Below the pieces are notes generated by a model. It was given only the letters and a program-made list of their open reading frames with translations. It had not been told where the DNA came from and ran no database searches. Both the position numbers and the translations under genes were made by a program. DNA of 64,000 bases from Protonemura montana. Its lineage: Eukaryota; Arthropoda; Insecta; Plecoptera; Nemouridae. The number at the start of each line of letters is the position of its first letter. The stretch's first letter is position 1. The stretch is from contig OX387605.1 in the NCBI GenBank assembly GCA_947568835.1, positions 21,580,418-21,644,417 of the forward strand, in the 5' to 3' direction. This document shows, in pieces, positions 25,401-37,000 of the stretch.

Positions 25401-26464
25401 AGTTCTCTGAAAATTAAACAATATAATGAGTAAAGCAAAACACAAACATTTAGTAATTAGAACATTAGACTTTGCCTCAGTGCAACTTTCCCTCGTTTGA
25501 TTGCTAAAGTTGCTCGCAGTCGGGCCACTACGGGTGCAACATTCTTGCTCCAAGAATTTTTATGGAATTTAAAGGCATTTTAATACACCAACAGCTAGTG
25601 ATCACGTGTTCGAGTGGGAGTGGTCTCGCCTGGAGCTGGCACATACCCAGTGGAGAACATGACCGAAACATACAAGTTTAAAACCTGCCACAGCCCAGTA
25701 AAGGCCTGTCAAAACACTATCAGTAAATTAAATATTGCCCAGAAAAATTATATATGTCTTGGGGAACTATTTGGCACACATTCTTGAATACAAATAATAT
25801 TTTCTTATCATCTTTGGTATGTATACTTGATGCCATGTTGAATATTTTCCCAAATCTATACTGAAATTACTTTTCAACCAAAGCATGTACTCTGTGGTCT
25901 CTATGCTACCCAATTGACAAGACAAAACCATTCAAAACAGCATGTTAGACTGATCCCTGGTTACACAGATTTTGAGGAAAGGTAAACTACAATATGCGAA
26001 GAAATAATTGAAAAACTTTTTACCAAATCAATGTGCCTTGTAATGAAAACACCATCAGTTAGGCATAGTAAGACAATAAAATAAATAAATGGATAGGTAC
26101 TAACGAAGATAGTTTAGGCTGATTGGCAATAGCCTTTAGTGCATCGTTGAATTTGGAGAGCTGGATGAAGCAAACAACTTTGCAATGGAATGCTTTTTCT
26201 TCATCTTGAGAGTAGCCCAAAACTGAAAAAAGTAGTTGATTATACAAGAATCATTTCAGGATCTATTAAGATGATTTTCCACAGACATATGGACCACAGT
26301 AGTAACTGAGCTACTACTTAATATTTAAATACTTTGATCATGTATATTTAAAAAAATATATTACTTCGATTTGCTGTTTTTAGAGCTTTTTCAAACTCCC
26401 CATTTTGTCCAAAACGATTTAATTCTGAGTAAAGGGCACCCAAACTCGCCTGCTTTGCAGCCAT
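22492..26464 (-). CDS. SRP72: signal recognition particle subunit SRP72
   Basis: Seven exons: 26464-26365, 26222-26105, 25406-25151, 25062-24872, 24790-23837, 23531-23319, 22618-22492. Phases agree and give 652 residues (human 671). The N-terminus (LYSELNRFGQNGEFEKALKT) and EKAFHCKVVC begin the TPR solenoid that fills residues 1 to about 520 and binds SRP68. The RNA-binding segment is in exon 6: a lysine/arginine run, then PKHYDASVAPDPERWLP (residues about 561-577), the signature that contacts 7SL RNA. The protein ends in KKKKKGGR, as in the family. SRP72 joins SRP68 in the S domain of the particle that targets secretory proteins to the ER. In the last exon the true frame is TPKSQTAQQSSPAPEF; a longer frame overlapping it is a shadow. 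Confidence 0.96.
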
Positions 26465-26510
26465 GTTTCGGTAAACGTGACAGTTCCCAAGAAAGGCTCA
26501 AAATACCAAC

Positions 26511-26633
26511 CTAACGAAAATCAGCAAATTTTTTGTTTCTCTGTTTGCTATTCTGTAAATTGCGCTCCTTAAGATAAAGTACACGCTCTTTGCTTGACAG
26601 TAACGGCGGTTTTGATTCGATCTTGTCCACCAT
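26511..26633 (-). CDS. small upstream ORF before SRP72 (40 codons)
   Basis: An ATG-started frame of 40 codons, beginning MVDKIESKPPLLSSKERV and ending KQRNKKFADFR, stops 46 bp before the SRP72 start codon on the same strand. The product would be highly basic and helical. The frame stays open for a further 70 bp upstream without an ATG. It could be a regulatory upstream ORF in the SRP72 leader, the end of a separate gene, or chance. I do not recognise the peptide. Confidence 0.3.
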   Translation of the reverse strand: MVDKIESKPPLLSSKERVLYLKERNLQNSKQRNKKFADFR

Positions 26634-27189
26634 AGCAGCGACCGGAGTTTTAAAAGCAATTTTGTGCGCTTTGTAAGCACGACTTGAGAATGCAGAATTC
26701 AATATTCAATATTTTTGGGACTACATCAACTTTCACCAAATCTACGAATGGGAATGGGAATGGGCCCATAATCAGAGGTTTGATTTTACCATATTTCCCA
26801 TGCTGCTCAACCTTCTATTAAAATAATTACAGATACTGGTAAAACAAATCTGTCGGATATGCTGCATGATTTAGTGTTATTTATTCACAGCTTGGGAGCA
26901 GATAGAAGTACATATTGTAGGTATATAGTAGATATTAGTATATAGTGGTGATTAGTTTGACTACCCAGCTGGTCTTTTTTTTGCATAGAATAACACCATT
27001 TCACACTGATAATACCTATATACCTACACAATGTTCCAAAATAGGAACTAAACATTTCCATTGTGAAATTAACCAAACGTGAATTGTGTAATTCAATCGG
27101 ATATTTTGACAGGGCTTAAGCCAAAGGTGTGAAAGTTCCCCATGTTCAACTAGATAGAGGAAAAGAATTTCCAAATTAAGACTTAGCGC

Positions 27190-27987
27190 CAGTGATGTAT
27201 TGGTCAATACACGTGGGTGTACGCAGTCCACCCACTATTAATTTTATTTTTGGCCATACCCCCACTTTGCATTTTTGAGGGAACGCAGGTGAACGCACGG
27301 GAACCCAGTATTAAATTATGATTATTCGAAATATCGTGCACCTCTTTATTTTCAAGACGAAAATATTCCAGTTAAGGGTTTCATTCCTAATAATTCACTT
27401 ACTTAAAAATAGACCTAGCAAGAATGCCACTGTATGCGAACGTACTAAGAGTAGGTAGACTGGAATTATGTCGGCGTCGCGACTCACAACAAAAGGGGTT
27501 AGTTAGAACCGTATTACTATTATCAATTAGGGAAGTCGGTAGCCGCTTTTGCGGCGTCGCACGGTGGTGCAAGCTCTCAGAAGCAAGCCCGCTTCAAATA
27601 ATAAGAATTCACAGGAAAGACAAAAATACAAACAATAACCTAATTGCAACATACGAGCCGCACTGGACGAGTTGGTTCAATTCAAGATGCAGAAGAGGAA
27701 GCAAGTGGATTTGCGTTCCCTTTGGGGCCTTGCTCCTCCTAAAAAACCAAAATTTGGTTTGGGTCATTCCAAGCCCAATTTCATCGTAAACTCGTAGACT
27801 GACTCCAAAAAAACCTTAGAATAAAAATGCACTTAGAGCTGCGCCCAAAGCCCCCTATTTCCCACTCTTTCGGTGCATTCGCCTTGGGTCTCCTCCTCCC
27901 CCCCCCCCCCCCCCTCCCCCGCCCACCGACACAAATATTAGGTCATTTTTGCGTACCCCCACTAAAAATTTTACGAATACATCACTG
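27190..27987 (+). mobile_element. hAT transposon remnant with perfect 8-bp target duplication
   Basis: The element is 798 bp. Terminal inverted repeats CAGTGATGTATT (27190-27201) and AATACATCACTG (27976-27987) match perfectly, and the flanking 8-mers CTTAGCGC (27182-27189 and 27988-27995) are identical: the hAT hallmark. Inside, an ATG at 27690 opens MQKRKQVDLRSLWGLAPPKK, which resembles the N-terminus of hAT transposases, and then hits a stop. A run of 17 C lies near 27898-27914. Identical duplications suggest fairly recent movement. It is non-autonomous. Confidence 0.92.
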
Positions 27988-28299
27988 CTTAGCGCCTATG
28001 ATTATTCAGTTTGGATGCTCGGTGTATCCAAAGCCTAGTTTTGTTAAAAAAGAAGCAGAAAACAGCCCAGCAAACTTAGCATTTGAAATGTATGAACATT
28101 TTTAACAGTCCTTCATTCTTTGGTGTTTTCAAATTAAATATTGGCAGTATTTTTGTACAGCTGTATGGACTTATCATTCTAGCTTAAAATCAATGATGAA
28201 TTCTTTACACAATTCAAACAACCAATCAAAATAATTTAAAAAAATGTATCATAATTTTTTTTAATTGATTTTTTATTTTTCATCCATTTAACCATCCAT

Positions 28300-28690
28300 T
28301 TTAACTTGATTGCCAAATCATTTTTCGTCTTCTTCATGCTCTTTTTCATATTCCTTTTCATTCTCCAACTTCTTCCAAATATCCTTATCAAGACAGCTTT
28401 CTTTCTCTTCTACTTGATTCCATTTCCCATCTATTTCCTGCACACCTGCTTGTACTTTTGTATCCATCCTTCTCTTGGTCTCCCTCTTCCCCTTCTCTCA
28501 TATCCAAGCTTAACATCTTTCTTGGCAATCTTTCTTCCTCCATTTTCATAATTTTTCAAATAATTCATTTTCTCAATATTTTGCTTTTAATCTTGTCCAA
28601 CTTTGCCACGCCTTCAATACTCCTTATATACTTCATCTGCGCTACCTCCATTCTTCTTTTCTCTGTTCCATTCATATATTTTATATAATA
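28300..28690 (-). mobile_element. decayed LINE relic, C-terminal motif GRGRPREGW
   Basis: The plus strand is pyrimidine-rich. On the minus strand a frame reads GYERRGRGRPREGWIQKYKQ then a stop, matching the GRPR.RW motif near the end of many LINE reverse-transcriptase ORFs. A similar relic in the same orientation lies at 36860-37230. Boundaries are rough. Confidence 0.5.
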
Positions 28691-28740
28691 TGAGAAAATA
28701 TTGTTTCAAATAAATAGGTTTTATTGCCTCACTTCCCCAG

Positions 28741-29378
28741 GTCCAGGGAAACCAAATACAACTGAACCAGCGCCAAAAAAAGTGCTTGGAGATTTACGAA
28801 GCAATATTTTATGCAACGTTGATAACAGCAACAAACTTCTTCAGCCTTCGTCGAGCAAGGAGGGAGTAAAAAATATTAGATCACAGAAAGATCTTCAATG
28901 CAAACCTGACACTTCTTTTAGACTACAAACGCGCATACCGAAGAAAGTGGTGCTGGGCAATAAAGTTGAAAACAAATCAAAGCCCAAAAATGAAAATATC
29001 ATTCACGCCACAGGTAACACTCAAACAACAGTGAATTTTGACTGAAGTAAATTGAATTCTTGCTCATATCGGATGATTTAAATTTTTTTTTTTTTTTTAG
29101 TTTCGCGTTCCGAGTCCAAACAATGTGTCAACGTACAAGATACTGTTCATTCTGGTTTTGGAAGTGTCATCCCTAGAGATTTGCAGCTTACTGCGGAAGA
29201 TATGGATACAATACTGGGAGGCCTAACGTCATTTTGCATAAAGCCTGACGAAATAGTTTGGCCAGAGCTACGTCTTCTTGAAGATGATCCTATTGACATT
29301 CCAAAAACCCCTGGCCCTCTTATCCCCTTTACTGCGTGGATGGATCTTCCTGATGTGCCTTTGCCTTCAAGTCAATAG
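28741..29378 (+). CDS. securin-like protein (partial, two 3' exons)
   Basis: Exons 28741-29013 and 29101-29378 join in phase and end at a stop; the first begins mid-codon, so 5' exons are missing. The first exon has APKKVLGDLRSN, like the destruction box RKALG... of securins and RxALGDxxN of cyclins, and a second copy-like RIPKKVVLGN. It also has lysine-asparagine text (SKPKNEN) near a KEN-like context. The C-terminal exon has DEIVWPELRLLEDDPIDIP then PGPLIPFTAWMDLPDVPLP, recalling the acidic and proline-rich separase-binding region of securin (human DDAYPEIEKFFPFNPLDFE). Securin inhibits separase until APC/C degrades it at anaphase. The match is by motif and layout only. An unnamed disordered cell-cycle protein is the alternative. 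Confidence 0.5.
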
Positions 29379-31098
29379 ATCTATTCTTTGATCACAGGCT
29401 CTGGCTGTGTAGAAGATGCCTGTGATTAAAAGATTTTGTACTCATCTTAATTTATACTATAAGTAATTTGAGATAATTAATTTAGGTGAATTACGATTTT
29501 TGAAAAAAGGTTATGATATAACTCAGTTAAAATTTAAAATGTAGTTTGAGTATGCTAGGTATTGATGGTTTTTCAACATCCTGCAATTAATTAATTTTCA
29601 GTAATTTTGTCGATTATGTAAGGAAGTCTAATCAATTGTCGCTTGTCTACGCGATTGAAAACCATGGAATAGGAAGTGACTAGTTATTGCACGACAGCTT
29701 GTTGCAAAATTTTACGCAATCCACCAGATCTTTATTTTGTTACCAGTGAATATATTTTTTAGAGAAATCATTGTATTTTATATTGATCTCCAGTTTCAAA
29801 TTGTGGTCATGCCATTTGTGGATTGTGAACTGATTGTTAATTTGGTTCACCTCGAGGAAATCTAAATGTGATCAGGCCATCTTGCCTTTTTGTCATGTTT
29901 AGGAAAAATAAAATGACTGATAATTTTATCTTTTTTGGGCCTAAGAGTTTTAATAAAAATATATCTCTTAGTGTGCCCATATTAAATTGTATTCAAAATA
30001 ATTGAAAATTTTTTTAGCAAACAATGTATTTCTGAGGTTGATTATGATGTTTCTAGATACAGAAAGAAGACTGATGAAAAGTACTTTGAAGTATGACAAA
30101 TATATTATTGGCGTGTTTTAATGCCAATTATGTGCACAGATAACGCTTATTGTGAGAACTACTCGTGTTTTCCTAATCCTCTCTATAATACTAAAGGGAA
30201 TATTTTTCTGAAATAAAGAACTAGTACAGTCTGTCGTATTGCTCGATCCCTGAAAAGTCTGGTCAATATTGGGCTATCATCTTTTTAATGGTAATCAAAG
30301 ACAGGTGCTGGCAATTTTTTATAATTATTATATCAAGAAGTCCAATCAGTTTGGGCTTGGATGTTCAACGATTTCACTTCGTTCCTTTAACCCACATGCA
30401 TTTACGGACTTCAGTAGATGCTAATAATTGAAAAAAGATCAATCAACTAATAAACGCAGCAGATCTAAACTCCAAAAAATTGCCTGGCTATTTGGTCATT
30501 AGCAAAATGTTACTACATGTACAATATGTCTGTATCGTTTTCATGGGTATTTGCATGATCATCCTACCTGTCAGGTTTACCATATTTTTTTTCAAATACC
30601 AATTCGTGATTGCGCACATGAATCAATATCCTGCCCGTAACTCGTGTTCGCGCCTTGAAGTTAAAAACGAGTATTTGAAATTTAAAGGGCTAGCAGCTGT
30701 GCAAATAAATAGCAAAATGGCTGTCCATTGATTCCGTTCTCAGAGCTTTTCTAGATTATCGCTGGTTAAGATAATACTATCATTACGTACGCGATAAGAC
30801 AAGGTAAATATTATTACGTTCCTGACAAGAATAGAGCTTTTGTTAGTGTGCTTGTCGTCGGTAGGTATAGTCAAGTTGTTGACTAAAGGTTAGATTAGTT
30901 GTCGCATCTTAACCTTTCTACCACCTTTTTCTATGCTACCACCAGAGATACCACCACCATGGAAAAATGAACTAGGCGATCTACTAGCATAGAACCATTG
31001 GAATCATAGAACCTTTGGTTGTAATGTCAGTTGGCATTTGGTTGAATGTTGATTTAACTGTATATTTTTATAAATATTTTGATCTGTAGCTTGCCGAG
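29379..31098. other. intergenic, no gene recognised
   Basis: AT-rich spacer between two plus-strand genes. It should contain the 3' UTR of the securin-like gene (ATTAAA near 29426, AATAAA near 29907) and the promoter of the SKICH gene. The right end has a likely 3' splice site (CTGTAG at 31084-31089) 9 bp before the SKICH start codon, suggesting an intron in its 5' UTR. Confidence 0.5.
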
Positions 31099-34000
31099 AT
31101 GACTACTTCGACTTCGGATGATGATGACATGGAGCTTCTAATGAGAGATTACTGCATGCCGACTATGGCTGAAATGACGACCGAGTCCTTGCTTACAAAG
31201 TCACAATATGCAAAGGTTTGTTGCTCTGATTTAGAATGCATTTTTAAATTAGAATCCAGTAGTCATTTCTTTAACTTTGACGTATTTAGGTGGTTTTTCA
31301 CGACCTGCTGGCTAGCTACCCTACGGATGCTGACGTTTGGTGTCGCTATTCAGTAACGGATGGAGTTACTGTGAGACAAGGAGACAAAGTCGCTTTGTTT
31401 CGTGTTGGTTGGAATACTATCAATGAACATCTACTAGCTGTGACTGCCCCGATGCCAGTGCGACCAGAAGATAATGAATTCAACGTCTTATTTAAAGGTG
31501 ACTATCATGCAATTACTGGTAGAACTAGGTACTAGCATGGTTAGTCTATCCTAAGGTTATTCTACAGCTTAATCTTCATCTCAAATTTTTACTAAAGGTT
31601 GCAGGGGCGTGCAGTGGGGAAGGAAGTGGGTGTGCTCCCTTCTCTAAAATACCTGTTAAATTGACTAACTAATCCACTGGTAGTTGCATTGTATTCTCTG
31701 AATTTGTTTTGAAAACACCAGGGTAACCTTAGAGTAGGTATGCGGCACAAACCCACTCTAAGGTTACGCTACACACCCAGCATACTCTCACTGCACGCCC
31801 CTGAAAGGTTGCAATAGAAAAATACAAGGTTATTTATTGACATCCATCAAGGAAAATCAAAGGATCACCCTAAAGCTGTAGTTTGACACTAGCTAGTATC
31901 AAAACTAATACGAAAATAAACTAGAGTGTTGTTTAAAGTCCTATCCGAGCAGAGGTCCATGCAGTCAGAGACTAAACTATAAAATATTATTCCAGTCTTG
32001 AAAAAAATTGATGTACTTAGGTGAGTTGTTACTTGCTACAATTACTCATCTATATACCTACTTTAAAAAAGAAGATGGGGTGAGCTCTTTAAAGAGTGTC
32101 AACACGTACTGATGCAAAGACATACCGTATTTTCAATCAAAAAATAAATAGTGGCAATCATGAGGCCTTTCCCCTACACTGTATTTTTTTCAGATTTTTT
32201 GCAATTAGATCTTGACCACCAAAAGTCTGACTTTGTAATGGTCTGCGTCTCCAATTTTTAGTAGAAGCCGTGTTGTTGTTTTTCATTGTGAACGTTATGC
32301 CTTGTCTCGCTCGAGTCGAGACCAAGCAGCAAAATGTAGATTATATTGCGCTGTTTGGTTCAAGAATAAAATATTTAAAGTGAAAAACCTTGATGCCCCA
32401 TCAAATGACCATTTGACATCCACAAAACTTTGATTTGACATCGGCTAGAATCTGCTGTCTGCTACCAATTTCTTTACAAAAATCATATATCAGAGTTTCT
32501 TACTTTTTGTTAGGTGATTAATACTGACTCATCATGAATCATGATGTATGCTTAAAGATACATTTTATTCTTGCCATAAATTTTGTTATATCTATTCTGC
32601 TTATAAATAATATCAACAATAAGATAAACAAGCGATAAGAACGACAAAATCTAAAATTCTGCTAATAATGTGGTACATAAAAATCTCTCTCAGCAGTCTT
32701 ATCTATCGATAGTTACACCTAGGTTATGTAGAGCAAAATTAGCTCAATTAATATGTTCTACTGATTGATATAGAAGTAAACTCTTAAAGAAGATTTTAAT
32801 TTTTGTCGTAGCGGATAAGCTACCAAAGGATACACAGGAGTTCTACCAGCTGTGTTACGTAAGCATCGAAGGCAGTGTTTGTGGCGCGAGCGTGCCGTTC
32901 CAGTTCCGCCGACCAGATTTGGGGGAGTTGCGCGAGGTAGATGAGCAGGGGTGGGGGGTCGTTCGATCCCACACCGCCATGTATGCTGAAAAACTGCTTC
33001 AGGTAAGTTCAGCTGATCTTAAAGCTTCTTTGAAAGCCTAAATCTCTCTGATATGCTTGTTGTAGTGTGATTGGTATAAGCTGTATATTTATACTATGGG
33101 GTGATTTTAAGATTTAGCTTAACTGTCGTTCAGATGCTCTTGCATTTGTTTCATTGCAAGTATTGGTAACAATAGCTGTTATCGATCAAGAAGTTGTTGT
33201 AGCTTTCAACACTCAACGCTCGTACAGAGAAAAGGCTTTTGCTGGTTGCAAACTTGCATGCCAACTAGAGGATGCACACTTTGCATGTACCAAGAAGTTT
33301 TTAAATTATAAAACAAAGTTGAACCTTTCTCAATAACGGGAGAGTTCTATAGGCTATTGATGGTTCCCTCTATAAATGTATAATTATAATTATATGACAG
33401 TTAGGTTATTTATTAAACCATGAGAATGTATAACATGCCACCATGTAGGTATATTACTGATAAATGAAATAAATAAATAAATATACAATTCTTAAAAGGT
33501 GGCAGGGAACTAAAGTATGTTCAAAAAATTCTTGCTCTTGTCTTTTTTTGGAAGGTCGTGCTTCTCTGACCTGGCACATAAACCGCCACTGGATAATTTT
33601 TCTGTATGTCTATAGGTGTGATAGATAAGTTATGCCTAATGTATCCTAGAATCCTGACCTGGCTATAACATATTCACAACTAAGTGTTTCTCGGCTAAGT
33701 GACTCATATAGATATGATGACCAACGTGCAAGAGTGGAATTAATATTGAATGATAAGAGTTCAAGTAGATAGTAGATAGCTAATAGAAATTTTAATGTTT
33801 CTATACATTCAAATATTTGGATGAGGAGGTAGCTACTCATTCTGCTGCAAGTTTGCCAACAACTAGCTCCGACTGAATCTGATTTCAAACAAAAAAAAAG
33901 TGTCTTTGTACTCATCAGGATTACTGCAACTGCCTGTGGTAAACCCCGTGGACTTTGACATTAATTTACAAATTGCAACTTAATTTTTAACTTATCTCCA

Positions 34001-37000
34001 ACTAGTGATGTAGGTATTTGCTACATTGAGTGAGTTTTCATCTTGCATTAATTTACTTTTGTGTATGTCTTGTACATACTAATTGGCTTGTTGGGTAAAT
34101 GTAAAATACATTTTTTAGCTATTTCCTCATTGAATACTGTATTAAGAACAGAGTCATGAAATGGAGTCAAATTTTGTGCTAATCATAAAAAATGGCCACA
34201 ATGGGTTTCATTAAATACTTTTATCTTGTTACATATTTAGATACCTTCAGTACCTTACTACTTAATGTTTTCTTTTCACACAGGCTACGGAAGTAATTCA
34301 GGCACTGGAGGTGAAGACCACATCCCTTGAAAAAGAGCGTGACGATACTGCGGAACGGCTCTTCAAATCTGACACGAGCTTGTCTGCCGCCCAACGAGAC
34401 CTGCTTCAGCTGGTCGCTGAAAAGGGTGTGTTGGCTCGGAAGAATGATCTACTTGAAGCTGACATGGAGGAGACCAAACGTAACATGAACACTGCTGCTG
34501 AAACAAGCAAAGAAATGGCCCTCGTCATTGAAAACCAGGTGAAGAAGATCGGAGATGTGACGTATATGAACACAGAAATCGTTCGCAAGGACAGAGAGTT
34601 GGCTCGTGAGAATGAAGAATTGACAAGGAATAACGAAGAGTACTTACTAAAGAATGCTGAGATGGCAGCCATGATGGACGAATTGGCCAGAGAAAAAGCT
34701 CAGCTCGATCGTGATGCTCAGCGACAGAGGGAATGGACGACTGTGCAGAGCAAGAAAATGGAAGGGTTTATCCAAACCCTCAACAATGACAAGGTAAAAT
34801 ACAGGTTTTCATATCTGGGAGGAAAGTTTTAGTATCTAATGTTTTTTAACTAATGGTGGGGTGGTTCAGTGAGCTTATCCTCTTGCTCATTCCTGGTCTA
34901 TGCTTAGATGCTAACAAATCATGATTTTATTTGCATACCAAATGATTGGCTAAATGAGCATAACATCCGTAATTAATGTTCATACACTGAAACATGTTAA
35001 TGCATATGCAAACTGGGTTTCTGTTCGGCATGCACAATTCTACTCTTAAATAGTACAAATATATGAACTTAATGATGCGACAGGCGGAGCTATCCACACA
35101 GTTGGAGGACTCCGCACGGCTACGCGAGGTGGAAGTTGGGCGGCTGCATGCGCAGCTTGACGGGTTGCAGCAGATGCTTGACGTATCCACTCAGAGCAAG
35201 GAGATGGCTGCTCAGGCGTTGCGCTCAGAGCACGATAAGGTGCGTTTGACATAATTGGAATGGACAGTTTTAGTTTACTCACCCCAATTTGGAAAAAAAA
35301 ATCCCTCCCACAAGAACAAATTGACTTGTAGGATATATCTACTTCAAAAAGCAAAAAGATACAAAGAAAAAGTTTGGCTGTACAGGAGCCATATTTACTT
35401 ACTAATTAATCTTTGTTCAAAATAGCGCCTTTGCTAAATGTGTTGTGAAATGCTGCATATTTGGTCTAGTGCTGGAATCTTGATAAAGGGATGTGACTGA
35501 TAAAATAGAACTCCAAAGATATTGATATCAAGTGAAATCCATTGATACCTAACACAACATTACTTAACCCAACCTAACATTCCCTAACCTATTATATTTT
35601 GCCTTGTAGGTGATACAGCTAGAGGAACAGGTATGCTCTCTGGAACTGGAATCGGCCCAGCAGACTCGTCGGCACAAGGACGAGGTTTCGGCGCTAGCCA
35701 CGCAGCTCCGTAAAACTCAGCAACAGGCTGAAAAGCTGCAGCAGGAGTTGGACCAGCAGAAACGTTAGTGTTTTCCTATGACAGAATTGGTTATCACTTT
35801 AGCAACTGAAGCAAGTCTGTCCCAAGACTTAAAATGGCACAGTGCTGCTTAATGTCTACCAAATGCCACATAAAAATATTGTTGTGGTACAATGGTGAAC
35901 TTTCATTATAAGACACTAGTTCCAGATAATATCAGACAGATGTAGACTGATCTAAGATAACACAAGATATTAATTTTTTAATTTATTAATTTTTCCTGGC
36001 TGATAACATACATATTATTAAAACGTCAGATAACATAAAATTAAATAATTTTAGAACTACCTATACTACACAAACTCCTTCATACTATCTTCTCTCTAAA
36101 TTCACTAAATTAAGGGTTGAATTTGACAGTAGGGTTGTTGCAGTAGGGCTACAACAAAGCCAAGGTAAGACGGGTCTTATTCTTTTTTTAACCCTTTACC
36201 GCCCACCGTACACACTTGTGTACACAACGCAAGTTTAACACCTGTTCGAAGCGTAATTTGGTGTATTCTTGCTATGATTATTATGAAAGTAATTGATTAT
36301 TTTGAGACTGTAGTTGTATTGAACAGTAAAAGTTCAAGATTTTTCTTCTTCTTATCTGTTACTTAGCTCAATATGTCATAAATCATAATCAATAACATTT
36401 AAACATAATTTTTGCATGTATTTCTCTTGGACGTTAATGGGTTAAACATGTTCCCTTGAAAAACATACCATAAATCAAAACAGCCCCACATGGTTTTCAC
36501 ATATTGTGAAGGTGTATTGACAAATGTTGCTTTATTGGAAGGTTAGGTTACTTATCGATGTTTATCACCCCAACCAATACTACTACGGTGTTGTGTGCAC
36601 AGGCGAATTGGCTGCCTGCCAGCTGGTGGCATCAGAGAATGCGGCAGCGGCAGCGCAGCTGCGCAGAGAGTCTGGCTTCGACCCGCTTCTGGACGAGTAT
36701 GAAGACTTGCGCCGGCGTGCGCACATGCTCGCAGAGGAGAACGCCTTGCTAACCAACCTGCGCCGCGAGAACTTGGAGCTACAAAAACAGGCGCATCAGG
36801 TATGTCAGAAAGAGATACTTTAACATATTACACCTTGTACACTTTGTTTTTACACTCTCATTCTCCGTTTCTCATATTCAATTCTTAAAATATTTTTATC
36901 TCTTTATTTCTTTCCTAGTTCATTTTCACATTCTTCCCAAATATTACATTTTTAACTTTTTTTTTTGCCTTTTATTTCACCTGTAAACATTTTTACAGCT

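Larger units (their letters stand above)
26465..28740. other. divergent spacer between SRP72 and the securin-like gene
   Basis: The SRP72 promoter and the missing 5' exons and promoter of the plus-strand securin-like gene should both be here. The middle is occupied by a hAT element (27190-27987) and the right part by a decayed antisense LINE. A short frame at 27999-28104 (MIIQFGCSVYPKPSF, later KKEAENSPAN) could be an N-terminal exon, but none of its donors fits the phase of the exon at 28741. Confidence 0.4.

Noticed and set aside
27827..28105. Proline-rich frame with a poly-C run
   Set aside because: It lies mostly inside the hAT element and the proline run comes from a C homopolymer.
28306..28688. 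Very hydrophobic plus-strand frames resembling membrane proteins
   Set aside because: They arise from a pyrimidine-rich strand opposite a LINE relic; no start context or splice support.
35540..35605. CCTAA-rich stretch suggesting interstitial telomere repeat
   Set aside because: The words are irregular, with no run of perfect TTAGG units, and simply precede a normal acceptor.
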